DNA from: Bacillus ectoiniformans
GTDB taxonomy: Bacteria > Bacillota > Bacilli > Bacillales > Domibacillaceae
Assembly (NCBI RefSeq): GCF_016908875.1
Contig: NZ_JAFBES010000001.1
Location: forward strand, 310,001 to 374,000
Direction of reading: 5' to 3'
DNA: 64,000 bases
Below the pieces are notes generated by a model. It made no database searches. It was not told where the DNA came from and saw nothing but the letters and a program-made list of their open reading frames with translations. Positions 44,440 through 53,640 of the stretch are shown here, piece by piece. The stretch's first letter is position 1. Every line of letters begins with the position of its first letter. Made by a program: the position numbers and the translations under genes.

Positions 44440-45750
44440 TTGAGCAAAGAACAGACAGATCATGTGCCTCCGCATATCATCCCTCCCTCCCTTTTAGCTG
44501 TAATGGATCGTTACTTCAACATAAACGAGTCCAATCAGATCTCTAACCATTTACAATCCTTCGGCAAAAAGGTAAAAAATCATCATGCAAAGCCTATGAA
44601 AATCTTATATGTCACATTTTTCGAGTACCCTCATACCGGAGGGCTATCCAATTACATTACTTCTCTTAAAAATGGATGCCAGCGGCTTGGCCATCAAGCA
44701 GACGTACTTGCACCAAACCAGATGTCTCAAGCATTTAAAGAACAGCTCGTTCCTGCAGCAGCAGAAATCCGCAAGTTTATGAACGACCGCTACGGCCTTG
44801 TAAATGAAAAAATCATCAAAAACCTAAGTTACCTGTATGTATTCGAATTGTTTTTGAAAGAAAAGCACCTAGAAGATTATGATCTCATTCATGCCCAGGA
44901 CTTATTTGCCTTATTCGTGCTCGCCCGTCTGAATCAAACCTATCAAAAGCCATTGCTGTTTACGCCGCACGGTTTTTTTACGAAAAGCCGTTTAACATTT
45001 AATAAAATTCAAAAAAACTCGCTCGAGGAGGCCTATTTCACTGAAATTGAGAAACGCGGCATTGAAGCTTGTGACGAATTGATCTTAATCGCAGACTCTT
45101 TCCGCCCTTCACTCATGGAACTAGGCGCAAGACAAGAAAAAATGACAACGGTTCATACCGGCATCGATTATCAGCCGTTTCCTAAACAAATAAACCAAGA
45201 CAAAATCATTCTTAGCTGCATTTCCCGCCTCTCCCCTCGCAAGGGACACGATATTCTATTTCAAGCATTAGCCCGTATTCCTGAGGTGCTTGCGAATGTG
45301 GAAGTATGGATTGTCGGTGACGGGGTGATGAAAGAAACACTTATTCAGCAGGCTCGGGATCTCAAGCTGGATAATGTGGTGTTTTTCGGCAAACGCGATG
45401 ATATCGCTAACATTCTCTCTCACTCAGATATTTATGTTCTCGCCACAGTCAACGACAATTTCCCTCTCTCCGTCATGGAAGCCATGTTTTCACATCAAGC
45501 TGTGATTACAACGACTTGCGGCGGTATTCCAGAAATGATTCAGCATGAACAAACAGGAATTCTATGTGAACCGGGCAACATTGAACAGCTGGCTCAATCC
45601 ATCAAGCGGCTCGTTCTTCATAAAGATGACCGTGAAACATTGGCTAAAGCAGCGGCAGCCTATGCACATAAGCATTTATCCAGCCAAGTAATGGCCGCTA
45701 AAGTTGAAGAAGTTTATAAACAATACAGAAAGGAGACTCTCAATGAGTAA
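44440..45750 (+). CDS. GT4 glycosyltransferase (CotSA/YtcC-like)
   Basis: 436 residues, TTG start behind AAAGGA. GT4 motifs: TGGLSNYITSL, LLFTPHGFFTKSRLTF, CISRLSPRKGHD, and the donor-sugar EAMFSHQAVITTTCGGIPEM. It aligns along its length with the GT half of the 40875 gene, including the N-terminal PPSLLAVMDRYFNINESNQ-type leader, so the two arose by duplication. It resembles B. subtilis CotSA/YtcC and likely acts on the spore-surface glycan. Its last codons overlap the small coupling frame. Confidence 0.88.
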   Translation: MSKEQTDHVPPHIIPPSLLAVMDRYFNINESNQISNHLQSFGKKVKNHHAKPMKILYVTFFEYPHTGGLSNYITSLKNGCQRLGHQADVLAPNQMSQAFKEQLVPAAAEIRKFMNDRYGLVNEKIIKNLSYLYVFELFLKEKHLEDYDLIHAQDLFALFVLARLNQTYQKPLLFTPHGFFTKSRLTFNKIQKNSLEEAYFTEIEKRGIEACDELILIADSFRPSLMELGARQEKMTTVHTGIDYQPFPKQINQDKIILSCISRLSPRKGHDILFQALARIPEVLANVEVWIVGDGVMKETLIQQARDLKLDNVVFFGKRDDIANILSHSDIYVLATVNDNFPLSVMEAMFSHQAVITTTCGGIPEMIQHEQTGILCEPGNIEQLAQSIKRLVLHKDDRETLAKAAAAYAHKHLSSQVMAAKVEEVYKQYRKETLNE

Positions 45751-45775
45751 GAAAAGCATTCTTGTTCACCAATGA
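45743..45775 (+). CDS. Ten-codon translational coupling frame
   Basis: AAAGGAG stands 7 bases before an ATG whose frame reads MSKKSILVHQ and stops with TGA, overlapping the ATG of the epimerase (ATGA). It also overlaps the end of the GT4 gene. The epimerase has no ribosome site of its own, so this mini-frame probably delivers terminating ribosomes to it. It could alternatively be the remnant of a deleted gene. Confidence 0.55.
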   Translation: MSKKSILVHQ

Positions 45776-46689
45776 AAGTATTAGTCACAGGCGGAGCCGG
45801 TTTTATCGGTTCACATGTGGTGAATGCGCTGGTTTTACAGGGGCATACTCCGATTGTACTTGATGACTTCTCTGGCGGACGCACCTCTAATATTCCTAAA
45901 GAGGTAAGAATTTACCCTGCTGATTTATTATCAAAAAAGACTGAAAAGATAATAAAAAAAGAGCAGCCGGACATGGTCATTCATTTAGCAGCGCAAGTCA
46001 GTGTAGCCAAGTCACTGGAGGACCCGGCAGAAGATGCAGCGATCAATGTGCTGGGAACGATTAAATTGCTAGGCTATTGCCTGAAATATAATGTTAAAAA
46101 GTTTATTTTCTCTTCTTCAAGTGCTGTTTATGGGCATGCAGAAGGTGAAGCTTCAGAGGATTTCCCGGCAAGTCCACTATCATTTTATGGCACATCAAAA
46201 TCTGTGTCAGAATCATATATTCGTCTTTACCATGAACTGTTCGGTCTTCCCTATACGATCTTAAGATATGCAAATGTTTATGGGCCTAGACAAAGGTCTG
46301 ACGGTGAAGGCGGCGTGATTAACATTTTCATAGAGAAATTACTGAATGGAGAACAGCCCTGCATTTATGGAGATGGAACACAGACAAGAGATTTTGTCTA
46401 TGTAGAGGACGTGGCGCAGGCAAATGTAGCTGCCATGGTATATGGAGACAATCAGACGATCAATATCGGAACAAATACACAAACTTCTATTAATGAACTC
46501 CTCACTCACCTGTCTGTCCTTCTCGATTCTTCTAAGCCCCCACTCTACTTGCCAAAAAGAGACGGAGATATTCTGCATAGCCAGCTAACAAATCTTAAAG
46601 CAAAACAGCTTCTTCACTGGGAACCAGCAGTCGATTTGCCTGCAGGTTTAACTAAAACGATTGAGTCTTTCCTAAAAGAGCGAGAGTAA
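45772..46689 (+). CDS. NAD-dependent sugar epimerase/dehydratase (YtcB/GalE-like)
   Basis: 305 residues of the extended SDR family. The NAD loop TGGAGFIG is at about 6-13, HLAAQVSV near 72, and the catalytic Ser/Tyr/Lys lie in SSSSAVYG and YGTSKS. Members epimerise or dehydrate nucleotide sugars such as UDP-glucose. It resembles B. subtilis YtcB in the spore-coat ytcABC cluster and is last in the plus-strand glycan operon. Its ATG overlaps the stop of a ten-codon upstream frame and has no ribosome site of its own. Confidence 0.9.
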   Translation: MKVLVTGGAGFIGSHVVNALVLQGHTPIVLDDFSGGRTSNIPKEVRIYPADLLSKKTEKIIKKEQPDMVIHLAAQVSVAKSLEDPAEDAAINVLGTIKLLGYCLKYNVKKFIFSSSSAVYGHAEGEASEDFPASPLSFYGTSKSVSESYIRLYHELFGLPYTILRYANVYGPRQRSDGEGGVINIFIEKLLNGEQPCIYGDGTQTRDFVYVEDVAQANVAAMVYGDNQTINIGTNTQTSINELLTHLSVLLDSSKPPLYLPKRDGDILHSQLTNLKAKQLLHWEPAVDLPAGLTKTIESFLKERE

Positions 46690-46799
46690 AAAGTTCGCTG
46701 AATGAAAAGAATTCGACGTGTGCGAAGACAAACGCTCTGCGGATGGCAAGAAACATGACTTGATTGAAAAGAAATCTAGATAAGTGAAAACAAAAATAA

Positions 46800-46826
46800 G
46801 GGCGCCCTCCGTAACTTTAGGCGCCC
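46800..46826 (-). terminator. Terminator of the SH3 protein gene
   Basis: GGGCGCC (46800-46806) pairs with GGCGCCC (46820-46826); on the minus strand it is followed by TTATTTTTG. Confidence 0.8.
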
Positions 46827-46835
46827 TCTTCGTAT

Positions 46836-47801
46836 TTACTTAATTTTCGTCCATGTAATGCCATGAGTTTTAAAAGCAAAGTCATCTGCTTTTATTTCTA
46901 CATAGAAAGTTCCTGATGGCACATCATTGACAATGATATCCTCAATCTCTCCCGTAACGGCTGTTGAGCGTTCCCAATATCCATCTCCAACGCCTCGATA
47001 AAATCCAGGGCGAATATCAACACCGATTAAATACGTACCATCTTTAAAAGTGGACTTCAGAGTATGGTTATGGTTTCTCTGATCAAATTTTTGGAACGAT
47101 CCGCCTTCGAACATAAATGCCTTGTCTGTCGATTTAACTTCTACATATGCGGGACCGCTTGGAATATCATTGGCAAGAATGTCCTCCAATGATCCGCTCA
47201 AGCTGCTTTGGCGCTCCCAATAATCAACGCCGCCAGAAGAATAATAGAGACCTGGCTGGATCTGCTTGCCGACAATATACTGTCCCGGCTTATAGCTAGG
47301 CATTACCGCTGGCACAACCTTTAAATAAGCAGCTGGCACATAAGCTGGCTGACCGTTGTGACGAATCTCAGCCCAGCCGCCTGGTTTTACGGCATGAATG
47401 TAAGTGACTGCCCCTCTCTTGAATGATCCGACTGAAACAGATTTCGGACTCGGATATTTGCGTATTAATAGAGTAGAAGATTGAACGGTTGCTTTCTGAA
47501 TCGTTTTGGAATCAGATGCAGGAGCCATCAGTTTTAAAAATCCCGCCGGCACATATCCTCTCTTCCCATCTAGCCGAATTTCTGCCCAGCCCCCTGGCTG
47601 TGTAGAATGAATATAAACAAGCTGGTTGCGCATCACTTGGCCTAAGGCTTTCGCTTTTGGACTAGGGTACTCCCGGACAATCAATGAAGAAGCATTCACT
47701 GTGGCTTTAGGAAGTGAAGAAGCGGCAGAAGTAATGGAAGAAGCAGGATGCCATAAAGCAAATAATAATAAAACAGTAACCAAAGCTTTTCTCTTAAACA
47801 T
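46836..47801 (-). CDS. Secreted protein with two SH3b domains and a duplicated C-terminal module
   Basis: 321 residues. A signal peptide (KALVTVLLLFALWHPASS, cleavage near residue 27) is followed by two bacterial SH3 domains (about 33-92 and 103-160, each with REYPSPK/RKYPSPK and GGWAEIR). Then come two copies of a roughly 70-residue module (KPGQYIVGKQIQPGLYYSSGG; KDGTYLIGVDIRPGFYRGVGD), each with DIxxNDxPSG. SH3b domains bind cell-wall peptides; no catalytic domain is seen. AAAGGAGG before the ATG. Confidence 0.85.
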   Translation of the reverse strand: MFKRKALVTVLLLFALWHPASSITSAASSLPKATVNASSLIVREYPSPKAKALGQVMRNQLVYIHSTQPGGWAEIRLDGKRGYVPAGFLKLMAPASDSKTIQKATVQSSTLLIRKYPSPKSVSVGSFKRGAVTYIHAVKPGGWAEIRHNGQPAYVPAAYLKVVPAVMPSYKPGQYIVGKQIQPGLYYSSGGVDYWERQSSLSGSLEDILANDIPSGPAYVEVKSTDKAFMFEGGSFQKFDQRNHNHTLKSTFKDGTYLIGVDIRPGFYRGVGDGYWERSTAVTGEIEDIIVNDVPSGTFYVEIKADDFAFKTHGITWTKIK

Positions 47802-47986
47802 GTATGAACCTCCTTTATTTTACAAAATCTACTATAAATAGTAATGAATAAATTTTCACCCGTCAATGGAAATTATCAGACTATCAACCTGTTAGGATTA
47901 CTTTTTATAGCTGTACAGTTGAATGATTTGTATTCACCTCATCTAACGTGCTAATCTACATACACATATAACGGAAGGTGATTGAC

Positions 47987-48943
47987 ATGATTAGAACACT
48001 AGCTGTCACTGCTTCAATGGAACGAATCGAATCCGTACCGCTTGAGAGACTAAAGGAGCCAGATATTAAATGGTACTGGGTGGACTTTCACTCCCCTACA
48101 CCAGAGGAATCTGATTTATTGCATACCTTTTTCAACTTTCATCCATTAGCGATTGAGGATTGTCTCGACTTTTTACAGCGGCCTAAGATGGATTACTATG
48201 ATGATTACAACTTTCTCGTATTGAATAGTTTAAACCCGAAAACCCTGTCGCCGAAGGAACTTGATATTTTTTGGGGAGACCGGTTTCTTGTCACCTTTCA
48301 TCATGAACACTCTCAAGAAACGGACGTGGTATGGAAAAGATTGACCAGCTCTCCTTCTCCAGTAAGCCAAATGCCTGTACAAGTTCTTCATTTGCTTCTC
48401 GACAAAGTCGTCGATCAATATTTCCCGAGCATTTATCAAATTGAAGATGATCTGACAAAAACCGAAGCTGAAGCTGAAGATATGATGAATCATGATACAA
48501 GTGAATTGTTTCAAATCAGGAAAGACTTGCTTAAGCTCAGAAGAATCGTTTTTCCGATGCGTGATCTGCTTTATCGGATGCTCAATTCAGAACGGATTCA
48601 TATTCCTAAAAAGACGAAAGCCTATTTCAAAGATATTTACGATCATTTATTAAAACTGGCAGAAAGTATTGAGTCGAATCGTGAACTCACCTCAGATATT
48701 AGGGACAGTTTTATTTCTTTAAATTCCAACCGGATGAACAATGTCATGATGATTCTGACAGTAATCACCACTATTTTCATGCCTCTGACATTCATTGCAG
48801 GCATTTATGGCATGAACTTTGAACACATGCCTGAACTATCATGGAAGTACAGCTATTTTGTTGTGCTTGGCCTAATGGGATGTATTGGTATTGGCATGTT
48901 TGTGTGGTTTAAATCCAAAGGCTGGTTTAAGAATAATGGATAG
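47987..48943 (+). CDS. corA: CorA-family divalent cation (Mg2+) transporter
   Basis: 318 residues. A large cytoplasmic N-terminal domain with long helices (about 1-250) precedes two C-terminal membrane helices (MMILTVITTIFMPLTFIAGIYGMNFEHMPEL), the loop carrying the selectivity signature YGMN. It forms a pentameric Mg2+/Co2+ channel. The ATG at 47987 lies 6 bases after GGAAGGTG. No Mg2+ riboswitch is seen in the short leader. Confidence 0.92.
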   Translation: MIRTLAVTASMERIESVPLERLKEPDIKWYWVDFHSPTPEESDLLHTFFNFHPLAIEDCLDFLQRPKMDYYDDYNFLVLNSLNPKTLSPKELDIFWGDRFLVTFHHEHSQETDVVWKRLTSSPSPVSQMPVQVLHLLLDKVVDQYFPSIYQIEDDLTKTEAEAEDMMNHDTSELFQIRKDLLKLRRIVFPMRDLLYRMLNSERIHIPKKTKAYFKDIYDHLLKLAESIESNRELTSDIRDSFISLNSNRMNNVMMILTVITTIFMPLTFIAGIYGMNFEHMPELSWKYSYFVVLGLMGCIGIGMFVWFKSKGWFKNNG

Positions 48944-49111
48944 AAAGCTGGTTCATTATCTATGTATACAGATCGACTTTTATAGAGAAGCAGCCAAAAT
49001 AGTCTAGTAATAAAAATAATTCAAATTTGATGAGCCTTTTATATTTTGATGGGAAATAAATATGAATGCGCAAGAACACATGATAAAAAACTTCTTATAA
49101 AGGAAGATACA

Positions 49112-49270
49112 ATGAAATATTTATATTGGCTCATAATGTTAACTTGGTATTTTACCATGTCATTTTTAGCCACAACCTACTGGAAAGAATTCGGGTGGTG
49201 GTTTTTAGTCATTTGTGCAATCGTATTGATTTTAGGTGATACTTTGATAAGAAAATTATGTAAAAAGTAA
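49112..49270 (+). CDS. Small hydrophobic membrane protein, 52 residues
   Basis: Starts at ATG 49112 with AAGGAAG 5 bases upstream. Two membrane helices (YLYWLIMLTWYFTMSFLA and WWFLVICAIVLILGDTL) and a basic tail (RKLCKK). I do not recognise the family. A longer frame from 49046 has no ribosome site. A terminator follows, supporting a real transcription unit. Confidence 0.55.
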   Translation: MKYLYWLIMLTWYFTMSFLATTYWKEFGWWFLVICAIVLILGDTLIRKLCKK

Positions 49271-49294
49271 CAAATAGCTTATAAATAAACATTA

Positions 49295-49331
49295 TAAAAA
49301 ACGCTTGGTATTTAACCAAAGCGTTTTTTAT
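49295..49331 (+). terminator. Rho-independent terminator
   Basis: AAAAAACGCTTGGT pairs with ACCAAAGCGTTTTTT (one bulged base), with T-rich sequence following. Confidence 0.82.
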
Positions 49332-49692
49332 TCGGCTGCGAACCTGTTAATTTCTCCTCATTATTTCGAATTGCTTCCCATGCCTTCTTTATATCTCTAA
49401 TCATCCTATTAACGAGTGTATTATTATTTTTAAATAATTAAATCCCCTCTTATTTATCTCTATCAATTCTCCCAAAAAATGTAACTATCCTCGTAAGTTT
49501 AGAAGATACGCTAATCTAATACACACTTACATTTTTTACAATTATCTATAAATTTCCCAATGATTAACTTACAAAATGAACCTTTTGTGACATTCGGTGT
49601 TTTTATTTGAATTTTAATTTTAACGAGACTAATATATAAACAAATATTAGTTAGCGAGAAGGTGTATAGTCTCTTTCCTCTGCTAACCATTA

Positions 49693-49710
49693 TTGTGAAA
49701 TATTTAACAA
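49693..49710 (+). promoter_or_regulatory. Rex-like operator upstream of qoxABCD
   Basis: TTGTGAA-ATAT-TTAACAA matches the Rex consensus TTGTGAA-N4-TTCACAA with a single mismatch. A further half-site, TTTCACAA, lies about 20 bases downstream. Rex is the NADH/NAD+ redox repressor that controls respiratory oxidase genes in Gram-positive bacteria. Confidence 0.7.
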
Positions 49711-49764
49711 TGTAGGAAATGCGTTGATTTCACAACATTCCCATTGAAAAGAAAGGGGTACATT

Positions 49765-50706
49765 ATGAAGATCAAATGGGTGTTTTTATCAATAATTTTC
49801 ACTATTACCACAGTACTTACAGGTTGTGAAAATTCCCTGATGATTTTGGATCCTAAAGGTCCTCAAGCAAAAACGCTGTCAGACACGATTATCCTATCCA
49901 TTCTCGTGATGGCTGGCATTTTGTTCGTCGTTTATGTGTTATATGCTTATATGCTCGTTAAATACCGGGCATCAAAAATGGGAGACGATTATGAGCCTCC
50001 TCATGATGAAGGCAGCAAATGGCTCGAAATCACTTGGACCATTATTCCTGTCATTATCGTCATCTTCTTATCTGTCGTTACCGTTCGTACGACAAGTGAA
50101 GTGGAGAATACGCCAAAAGGATATGCCAATCAAGAGCCTCTTGTCATTTATGCTTCTTCTTCCAACTGGAAATGGCATTTCAGCTATCCTGAGGAAGGAA
50201 TTGAGACGGTCAATTACGTCAACCTTCCAACTGACCGCCCAGTAGAGTTCCGTCTTTACTCATACGGACCAATTACAAGCTTCTGGATTCCTCAGCTAGC
50301 CGGACAAAAATATGCGATGAGTGACATGGTCACAAAAATCAATTTGGCGGCAGAAACGCCGGGATCTTACATGGGCAGAAACTCTAACTTCAGCGGTGAA
50401 GGCTATGCTCACATGGAATTTGAGGCGCAAGCTATGCCGCAAGCTGAGTATGATGAATGGGTGAAAGATGTAAAACAAACTGCTCCTAAATTAACAGAAA
50501 AAGATTTTAATAAATTATTAGAGACTCATCATGTCGGACGCAAAACGTACACGTCCACTCATTTAGAATTCAGCCCTGCACCTGAGGGTGAAAATGGCGG
50601 CCATCACCATGGCGGAGGTTCTAAAGAACATGAGAAACATGAAGATGATAAAGAAACAGCTCCATCTTCCGATCATGACCATATCCATCACCACGATGCT
50701 GAATAA
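49765..50706 (+). CDS. qoxA: Quinol oxidase aa3 subunit II
   Basis: 313 residues. A lipoprotein signal ends in LTGC (Cys21), followed by two membrane helices and an external cupredoxin domain. The CuA-binding cysteines of cytochrome c oxidases are absent (GQKYAMSDMV), which identifies a quinol rather than cytochrome c oxidase. The C-terminal 40 residues are an unusual His-rich, acidic tail (NGGHHHGGGSKEHEKHED; HDHIHHHDAE). ATG at 49765 with AAGGGG upstream. First gene of qoxABCD, behind a Rex-like site. Confidence 0.94.
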   Translation: MKIKWVFLSIIFTITTVLTGCENSLMILDPKGPQAKTLSDTIILSILVMAGILFVVYVLYAYMLVKYRASKMGDDYEPPHDEGSKWLEITWTIIPVIIVIFLSVVTVRTTSEVENTPKGYANQEPLVIYASSSNWKWHFSYPEEGIETVNYVNLPTDRPVEFRLYSYGPITSFWIPQLAGQKYAMSDMVTKINLAAETPGSYMGRNSNFSGEGYAHMEFEAQAMPQAEYDEWVKDVKQTAPKLTEKDFNKLLETHHVGRKTYTSTHLEFSPAPEGENGGHHHGGGSKEHEKHEDDKETAPSSDHDHIHHHDAE

Positions 50707-50754
50707 TAACTTACGAATGTATCAGACTTTACAAAACGAAAGGAGTCACAACCT

Positions 50755-52695
50755 ATGAAATGGGACGAATTTTTCGTTACCGGTGAACCGATGATTTATG
50801 CGGCTATGGTTAGTATCGTCGTTGTATCAATTGCGATTGTCGCCGGGCTCACCTATTTAAAAAAGTGGGGTTACCTTTGGCGCGAATGGCTGACAACTGT
50901 TGACCATAAGCGCATAGGTGTTATGTATATTTTAGCTGCCCTCGTTATGCTGTTCCGCGGAGGCGTGGATGCTTTACTAATGCGGGCACAGACAGCTGTT
51001 CCTGAGAATGGAATACTAGACGGCCAGCACTATAATGAAATCTTTACAACTCACGGAGTCATTATGATTCTGTTTATGGCGATGCCATTTATTATTGGAT
51101 TGATGAACGTCGTGATTCCGCTTCAAATCGGAGCACGGGATGTAGCCTTCCCTCGCTTGAATGCAGTCAGCTTTTGGCTGTTCTTCGCAGGGGCCATGCT
51201 ATTTAACATCTCATTTGTTATTGGAGGATCTCCGGACGCTGGGTGGTCTGCGTACTTCCCGCTTGCAAGTATAGAGTTCAGTCCAACTGTCGGGAATAAC
51301 TATTATTCTCTTTCTTTACAGATTGCCGGGTTAGGTACACTTATGACCGGGATTAACTTCTTGGTGACGATTCTTAAAATGCGTGCACCAGGCATGACGT
51401 TAATGAAAATGCCAATGTTTACTTGGTCGGTATTAATTACGAACGTCATTATTGTATTCGCTTTTCCAGTTTTAACAGTAGCCCTTGCTTTAATGATGCT
51501 TGACCGCCAATTCGGCACACAGTTCTTTACGATGCAAAACGGCGGAATGGACATGCTTTGGGCGAACTTGTTCTGGGTTTGGGGACATCCTGAAGTATAT
51601 ATTGTTATTTTGCCAGCATTTGGTATCTACAGTGAAATCATTTCTGCGTTTGCGCGCAAAAATCTATATGGCTATAAATCGATGGTTGTCAGTATGGTTG
51701 CGATCTCCCTGCTTTCTTTCGTTGTCTGGGTGCATCACTTCTATACAATGGGTCACGGAGTCATGGTTAACAGCGTCTTCTCCATTACGACGATGGCAAT
51801 CGCGATTCCAACCGGAGTCAAAATCTTTAACTGGCTGTTCACGCTGCATAAAGGAAAAATCAGTTTTACCACTCCGATGCTTTATTCACTTGCCTTTATT
51901 CCGATCTTTACAATCGGCGGCGTAACCGGGGTTATGCTGGCGATGGCAAGTGCCGATTATCAATATCACAACACGATGTTCTTAGTGGCGCATTTCCACT
52001 ATGTATTGATTCCGGGTACGGTATTCGCCGTCATTGCCGGATTCCATTTCTGGTTCCCGAAAGTATTCGGTTTCCGTTTAAATGAACGTCTTGGAAAAAT
52101 TGCTTTTTGGTTTATTACAGTCAGCTTTAACGTTACGTTCTTCCCTCTATTCATACTTGGATTAAATGGAATGACACGAAGAATGTACACGTACTCTGAA
52201 AGCACTGGCTACGGTGCGTTAAATATGCTTTCAATGGTCGGAGCGATTGGTTTAACGATCGGCTTTATCGTTCTTGTGTACAACATTTACTGGAGCATCC
52301 GTTACAGTCCGCGTGATACAGACGGCGATCCATGGGATGCACGCTCACTTGAATGGAGCACGCATAGCCCGGTTCCTGTTTATAATTTCGCGAAAGTGCC
52401 GACTGTTGATTCATTAGATGCACACTGGTTCGCGAAGAAAAACAATAAGCCGCTTTCAGAAGGTCCATATGAACCGATTCATATGCCTAGCAATAATGGC
52501 CAGCCGTTCATTATGGGTGTCGCCTTCTTCTTCTGGGGATTCTTTATGGTCTTCAGCTGGTGGATTCCGGCCATCATTGCTAGTGTAGCAATATTTGCGA
52601 CAATGGCTTATCGAACATTTGAACGTGATCACGGGTACTACATTCCTGTGGAAGAAATTGAACAGACGGAAAAAGCATTGCGAGGTGACAAATAA
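50755..52695 (+). CDS. qoxB: Quinol oxidase aa3 subunit I
   Basis: 646 residues, the catalytic haem-copper oxidase subunit. Motifs visible: TTHGVIMI (haem a ligand), the CuB/covalent ring WGHPEVYI, VWVHHFYT with two further CuB histidines, and FHYVLIPG with the haem ligands HFHYV. It reduces O2 to water with quinol electrons and pumps protons. Its stop overlaps the next start (TAATG). AAAGGAG 9 bases before the ATG. Confidence 0.97.
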   Translation: MKWDEFFVTGEPMIYAAMVSIVVVSIAIVAGLTYLKKWGYLWREWLTTVDHKRIGVMYILAALVMLFRGGVDALLMRAQTAVPENGILDGQHYNEIFTTHGVIMILFMAMPFIIGLMNVVIPLQIGARDVAFPRLNAVSFWLFFAGAMLFNISFVIGGSPDAGWSAYFPLASIEFSPTVGNNYYSLSLQIAGLGTLMTGINFLVTILKMRAPGMTLMKMPMFTWSVLITNVIIVFAFPVLTVALALMMLDRQFGTQFFTMQNGGMDMLWANLFWVWGHPEVYIVILPAFGIYSEIISAFARKNLYGYKSMVVSMVAISLLSFVVWVHHFYTMGHGVMVNSVFSITTMAIAIPTGVKIFNWLFTLHKGKISFTTPMLYSLAFIPIFTIGGVTGVMLAMASADYQYHNTMFLVAHFHYVLIPGTVFAVIAGFHFWFPKVFGFRLNERLGKIAFWFITVSFNVTFFPLFILGLNGMTRRMYTYSESTGYGALNMLSMVGAIGLTIGFIVLVYNIYWSIRYSPRDTDGDPWDARSLEWSTHSPVPVYNFAKVPTVDSLDAHWFAKKNNKPLSEGPYEPIHMPSNNGQPFIMGVAFFFWGFFMVFSWWIPAIIASVAIFATMAYRTFERDHGYYIPVEEIEQTEKALRGDK

Positions 52696-53291
52696 TGAAA
52701 ATTGACCACTCAGTGCCTTTGGAATACAGCACAGAAGAAAATAAACTGAAAATACTAGGGTTCTGGATCTTTTTAGGGGCGGAAATCGCCCTATTCTCCA
52801 CCCTTTTCGCTGTCTATTTTACATTGGAAAATCGCTTTGCCAGCGGACCAAACGGACAGGAAATCTTCCAGCTACCGCCGGTTATGCTTGAAACGATTTT
52901 GCTGTTAAGCAGCAGCTTTACCATTGGACTAGCGATTCATGCCATGCGCCTTGGCTATAAGAAAGCCATGATGACCTTCTTTTCCATTACATTGCTTTTA
53001 GGACTTGGATTTTTAGGCGTCGAGATCTTTGAATTTGTCACATATGTGCATGAAGGTGCAACGATGCAGACAAGCGCGTTCTTATCAGCCCTATTTACAT
53101 TGCTTGGAACGCACGGGGCTCACGTCACATTTGGACTATTCTGGGGAACGGCCATTTTATTGCAGATTAAGAAACAGGGATTTGTTCCTGAAACAGCTAA
53201 TAAATCCTTTATCTTTTCTCTTTATTGGCATTTCCTTGATGTCGTTTGGATCTTTATTTTCAGCTTCGTTTATTTGAAAGGAATGATGTAA
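52695..53291 (+). CDS. qoxC: Quinol oxidase aa3 subunit III
   Basis: 198 residues with five membrane helices and family blocks FWIFLGAEIALFSTLFAVYF, GTHGAHVTFG and SLYWHFLDVVWIFIF. It stabilises the oxidase core. It overlaps qoxB by one base and precedes qoxD directly, as in the standard qoxABCD order. Confidence 0.96.
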   Translation: MKIDHSVPLEYSTEENKLKILGFWIFLGAEIALFSTLFAVYFTLENRFASGPNGQEIFQLPPVMLETILLLSSSFTIGLAIHAMRLGYKKAMMTFFSITLLLGLGFLGVEIFEFVTYVHEGATMQTSAFLSALFTLLGTHGAHVTFGLFWGTAILLQIKKQGFVPETANKSFIFSLYWHFLDVVWIFIFSFVYLKGMM

Positions 53292-53293
53292 GA

Positions 53294-53584
53294 ATGATGA
53301 AACAACTATTCCCTGTTGGTCATGTGATGGGATTCATCTTCTCACTGGTCCTTTCACTTGTCGCACTAGCTGTTGTGTTTTTCGACCTCTCTTACAAAGC
53401 AGGCATGGCACTCTTATTAGTGACTGCCATTGCACAGGCCTGCGTTCAGCTATTGCTGTTTATGCACATGGGAGAATCATCTGACCGCAAAACATTGTAT
53501 TTAAACATTCTGTATGCCTTGTTTGTTGGTGTCGTAACCATTGTGGGGACACTGTTCGCAATGGTATGGGGATACAATTATTAA
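53294..53584 (+). CDS. qoxD: Quinol oxidase aa3 subunit IV
   Basis: 96 residues, three membrane helices (VMGFIFSLVLSLVALAVVFF; AGMALLLVTAIAQACVQLLLFMHMGES; ILYALFVGVVTIVGTLFAMVWGYNY). It is about 25 residues shorter at the N-terminus than B. subtilis QoxD. The ATG at 53294 lies two bases after qoxC, with AAAGGAATG upstream. A strong terminator closes the operon. Confidence 0.93.
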   Translation: MMKQLFPVGHVMGFIFSLVLSLVALAVVFFDLSYKAGMALLLVTAIAQACVQLLLFMHMGESSDRKTLYLNILYALFVGVVTIVGTLFAMVWGYNY

Positions 53585-53598
53585 ACGTTATACCAAAG

Positions 53599-53635
53599 AA
53601 ACCCCAAAGCGAGTCATGTCGCTTTGGGGTTTTTC
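53599..53635. terminator. Terminator of qoxABCD
   Basis: AAACCCCAAAGCGA (53599-53612) pairs with TCGCTTTGGGGTTT (53619-53632), then T residues; the left A-run also allows minus-strand use. Confidence 0.92.
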
Positions 53636-53640
53636 AATTG

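Larger units (their letters stand above)
49271..49764. other. Intergenic region upstream of qoxA
   Basis: About 490 bases, very AT-rich. It holds the terminator at 49295-49331, an 8-bp inverted repeat ACTAATAT/ATATTAGT (49628-49635, 49644-49651), and a Rex-like site at 49693-49710. No further coding frame is accepted. Confidence 0.6.
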
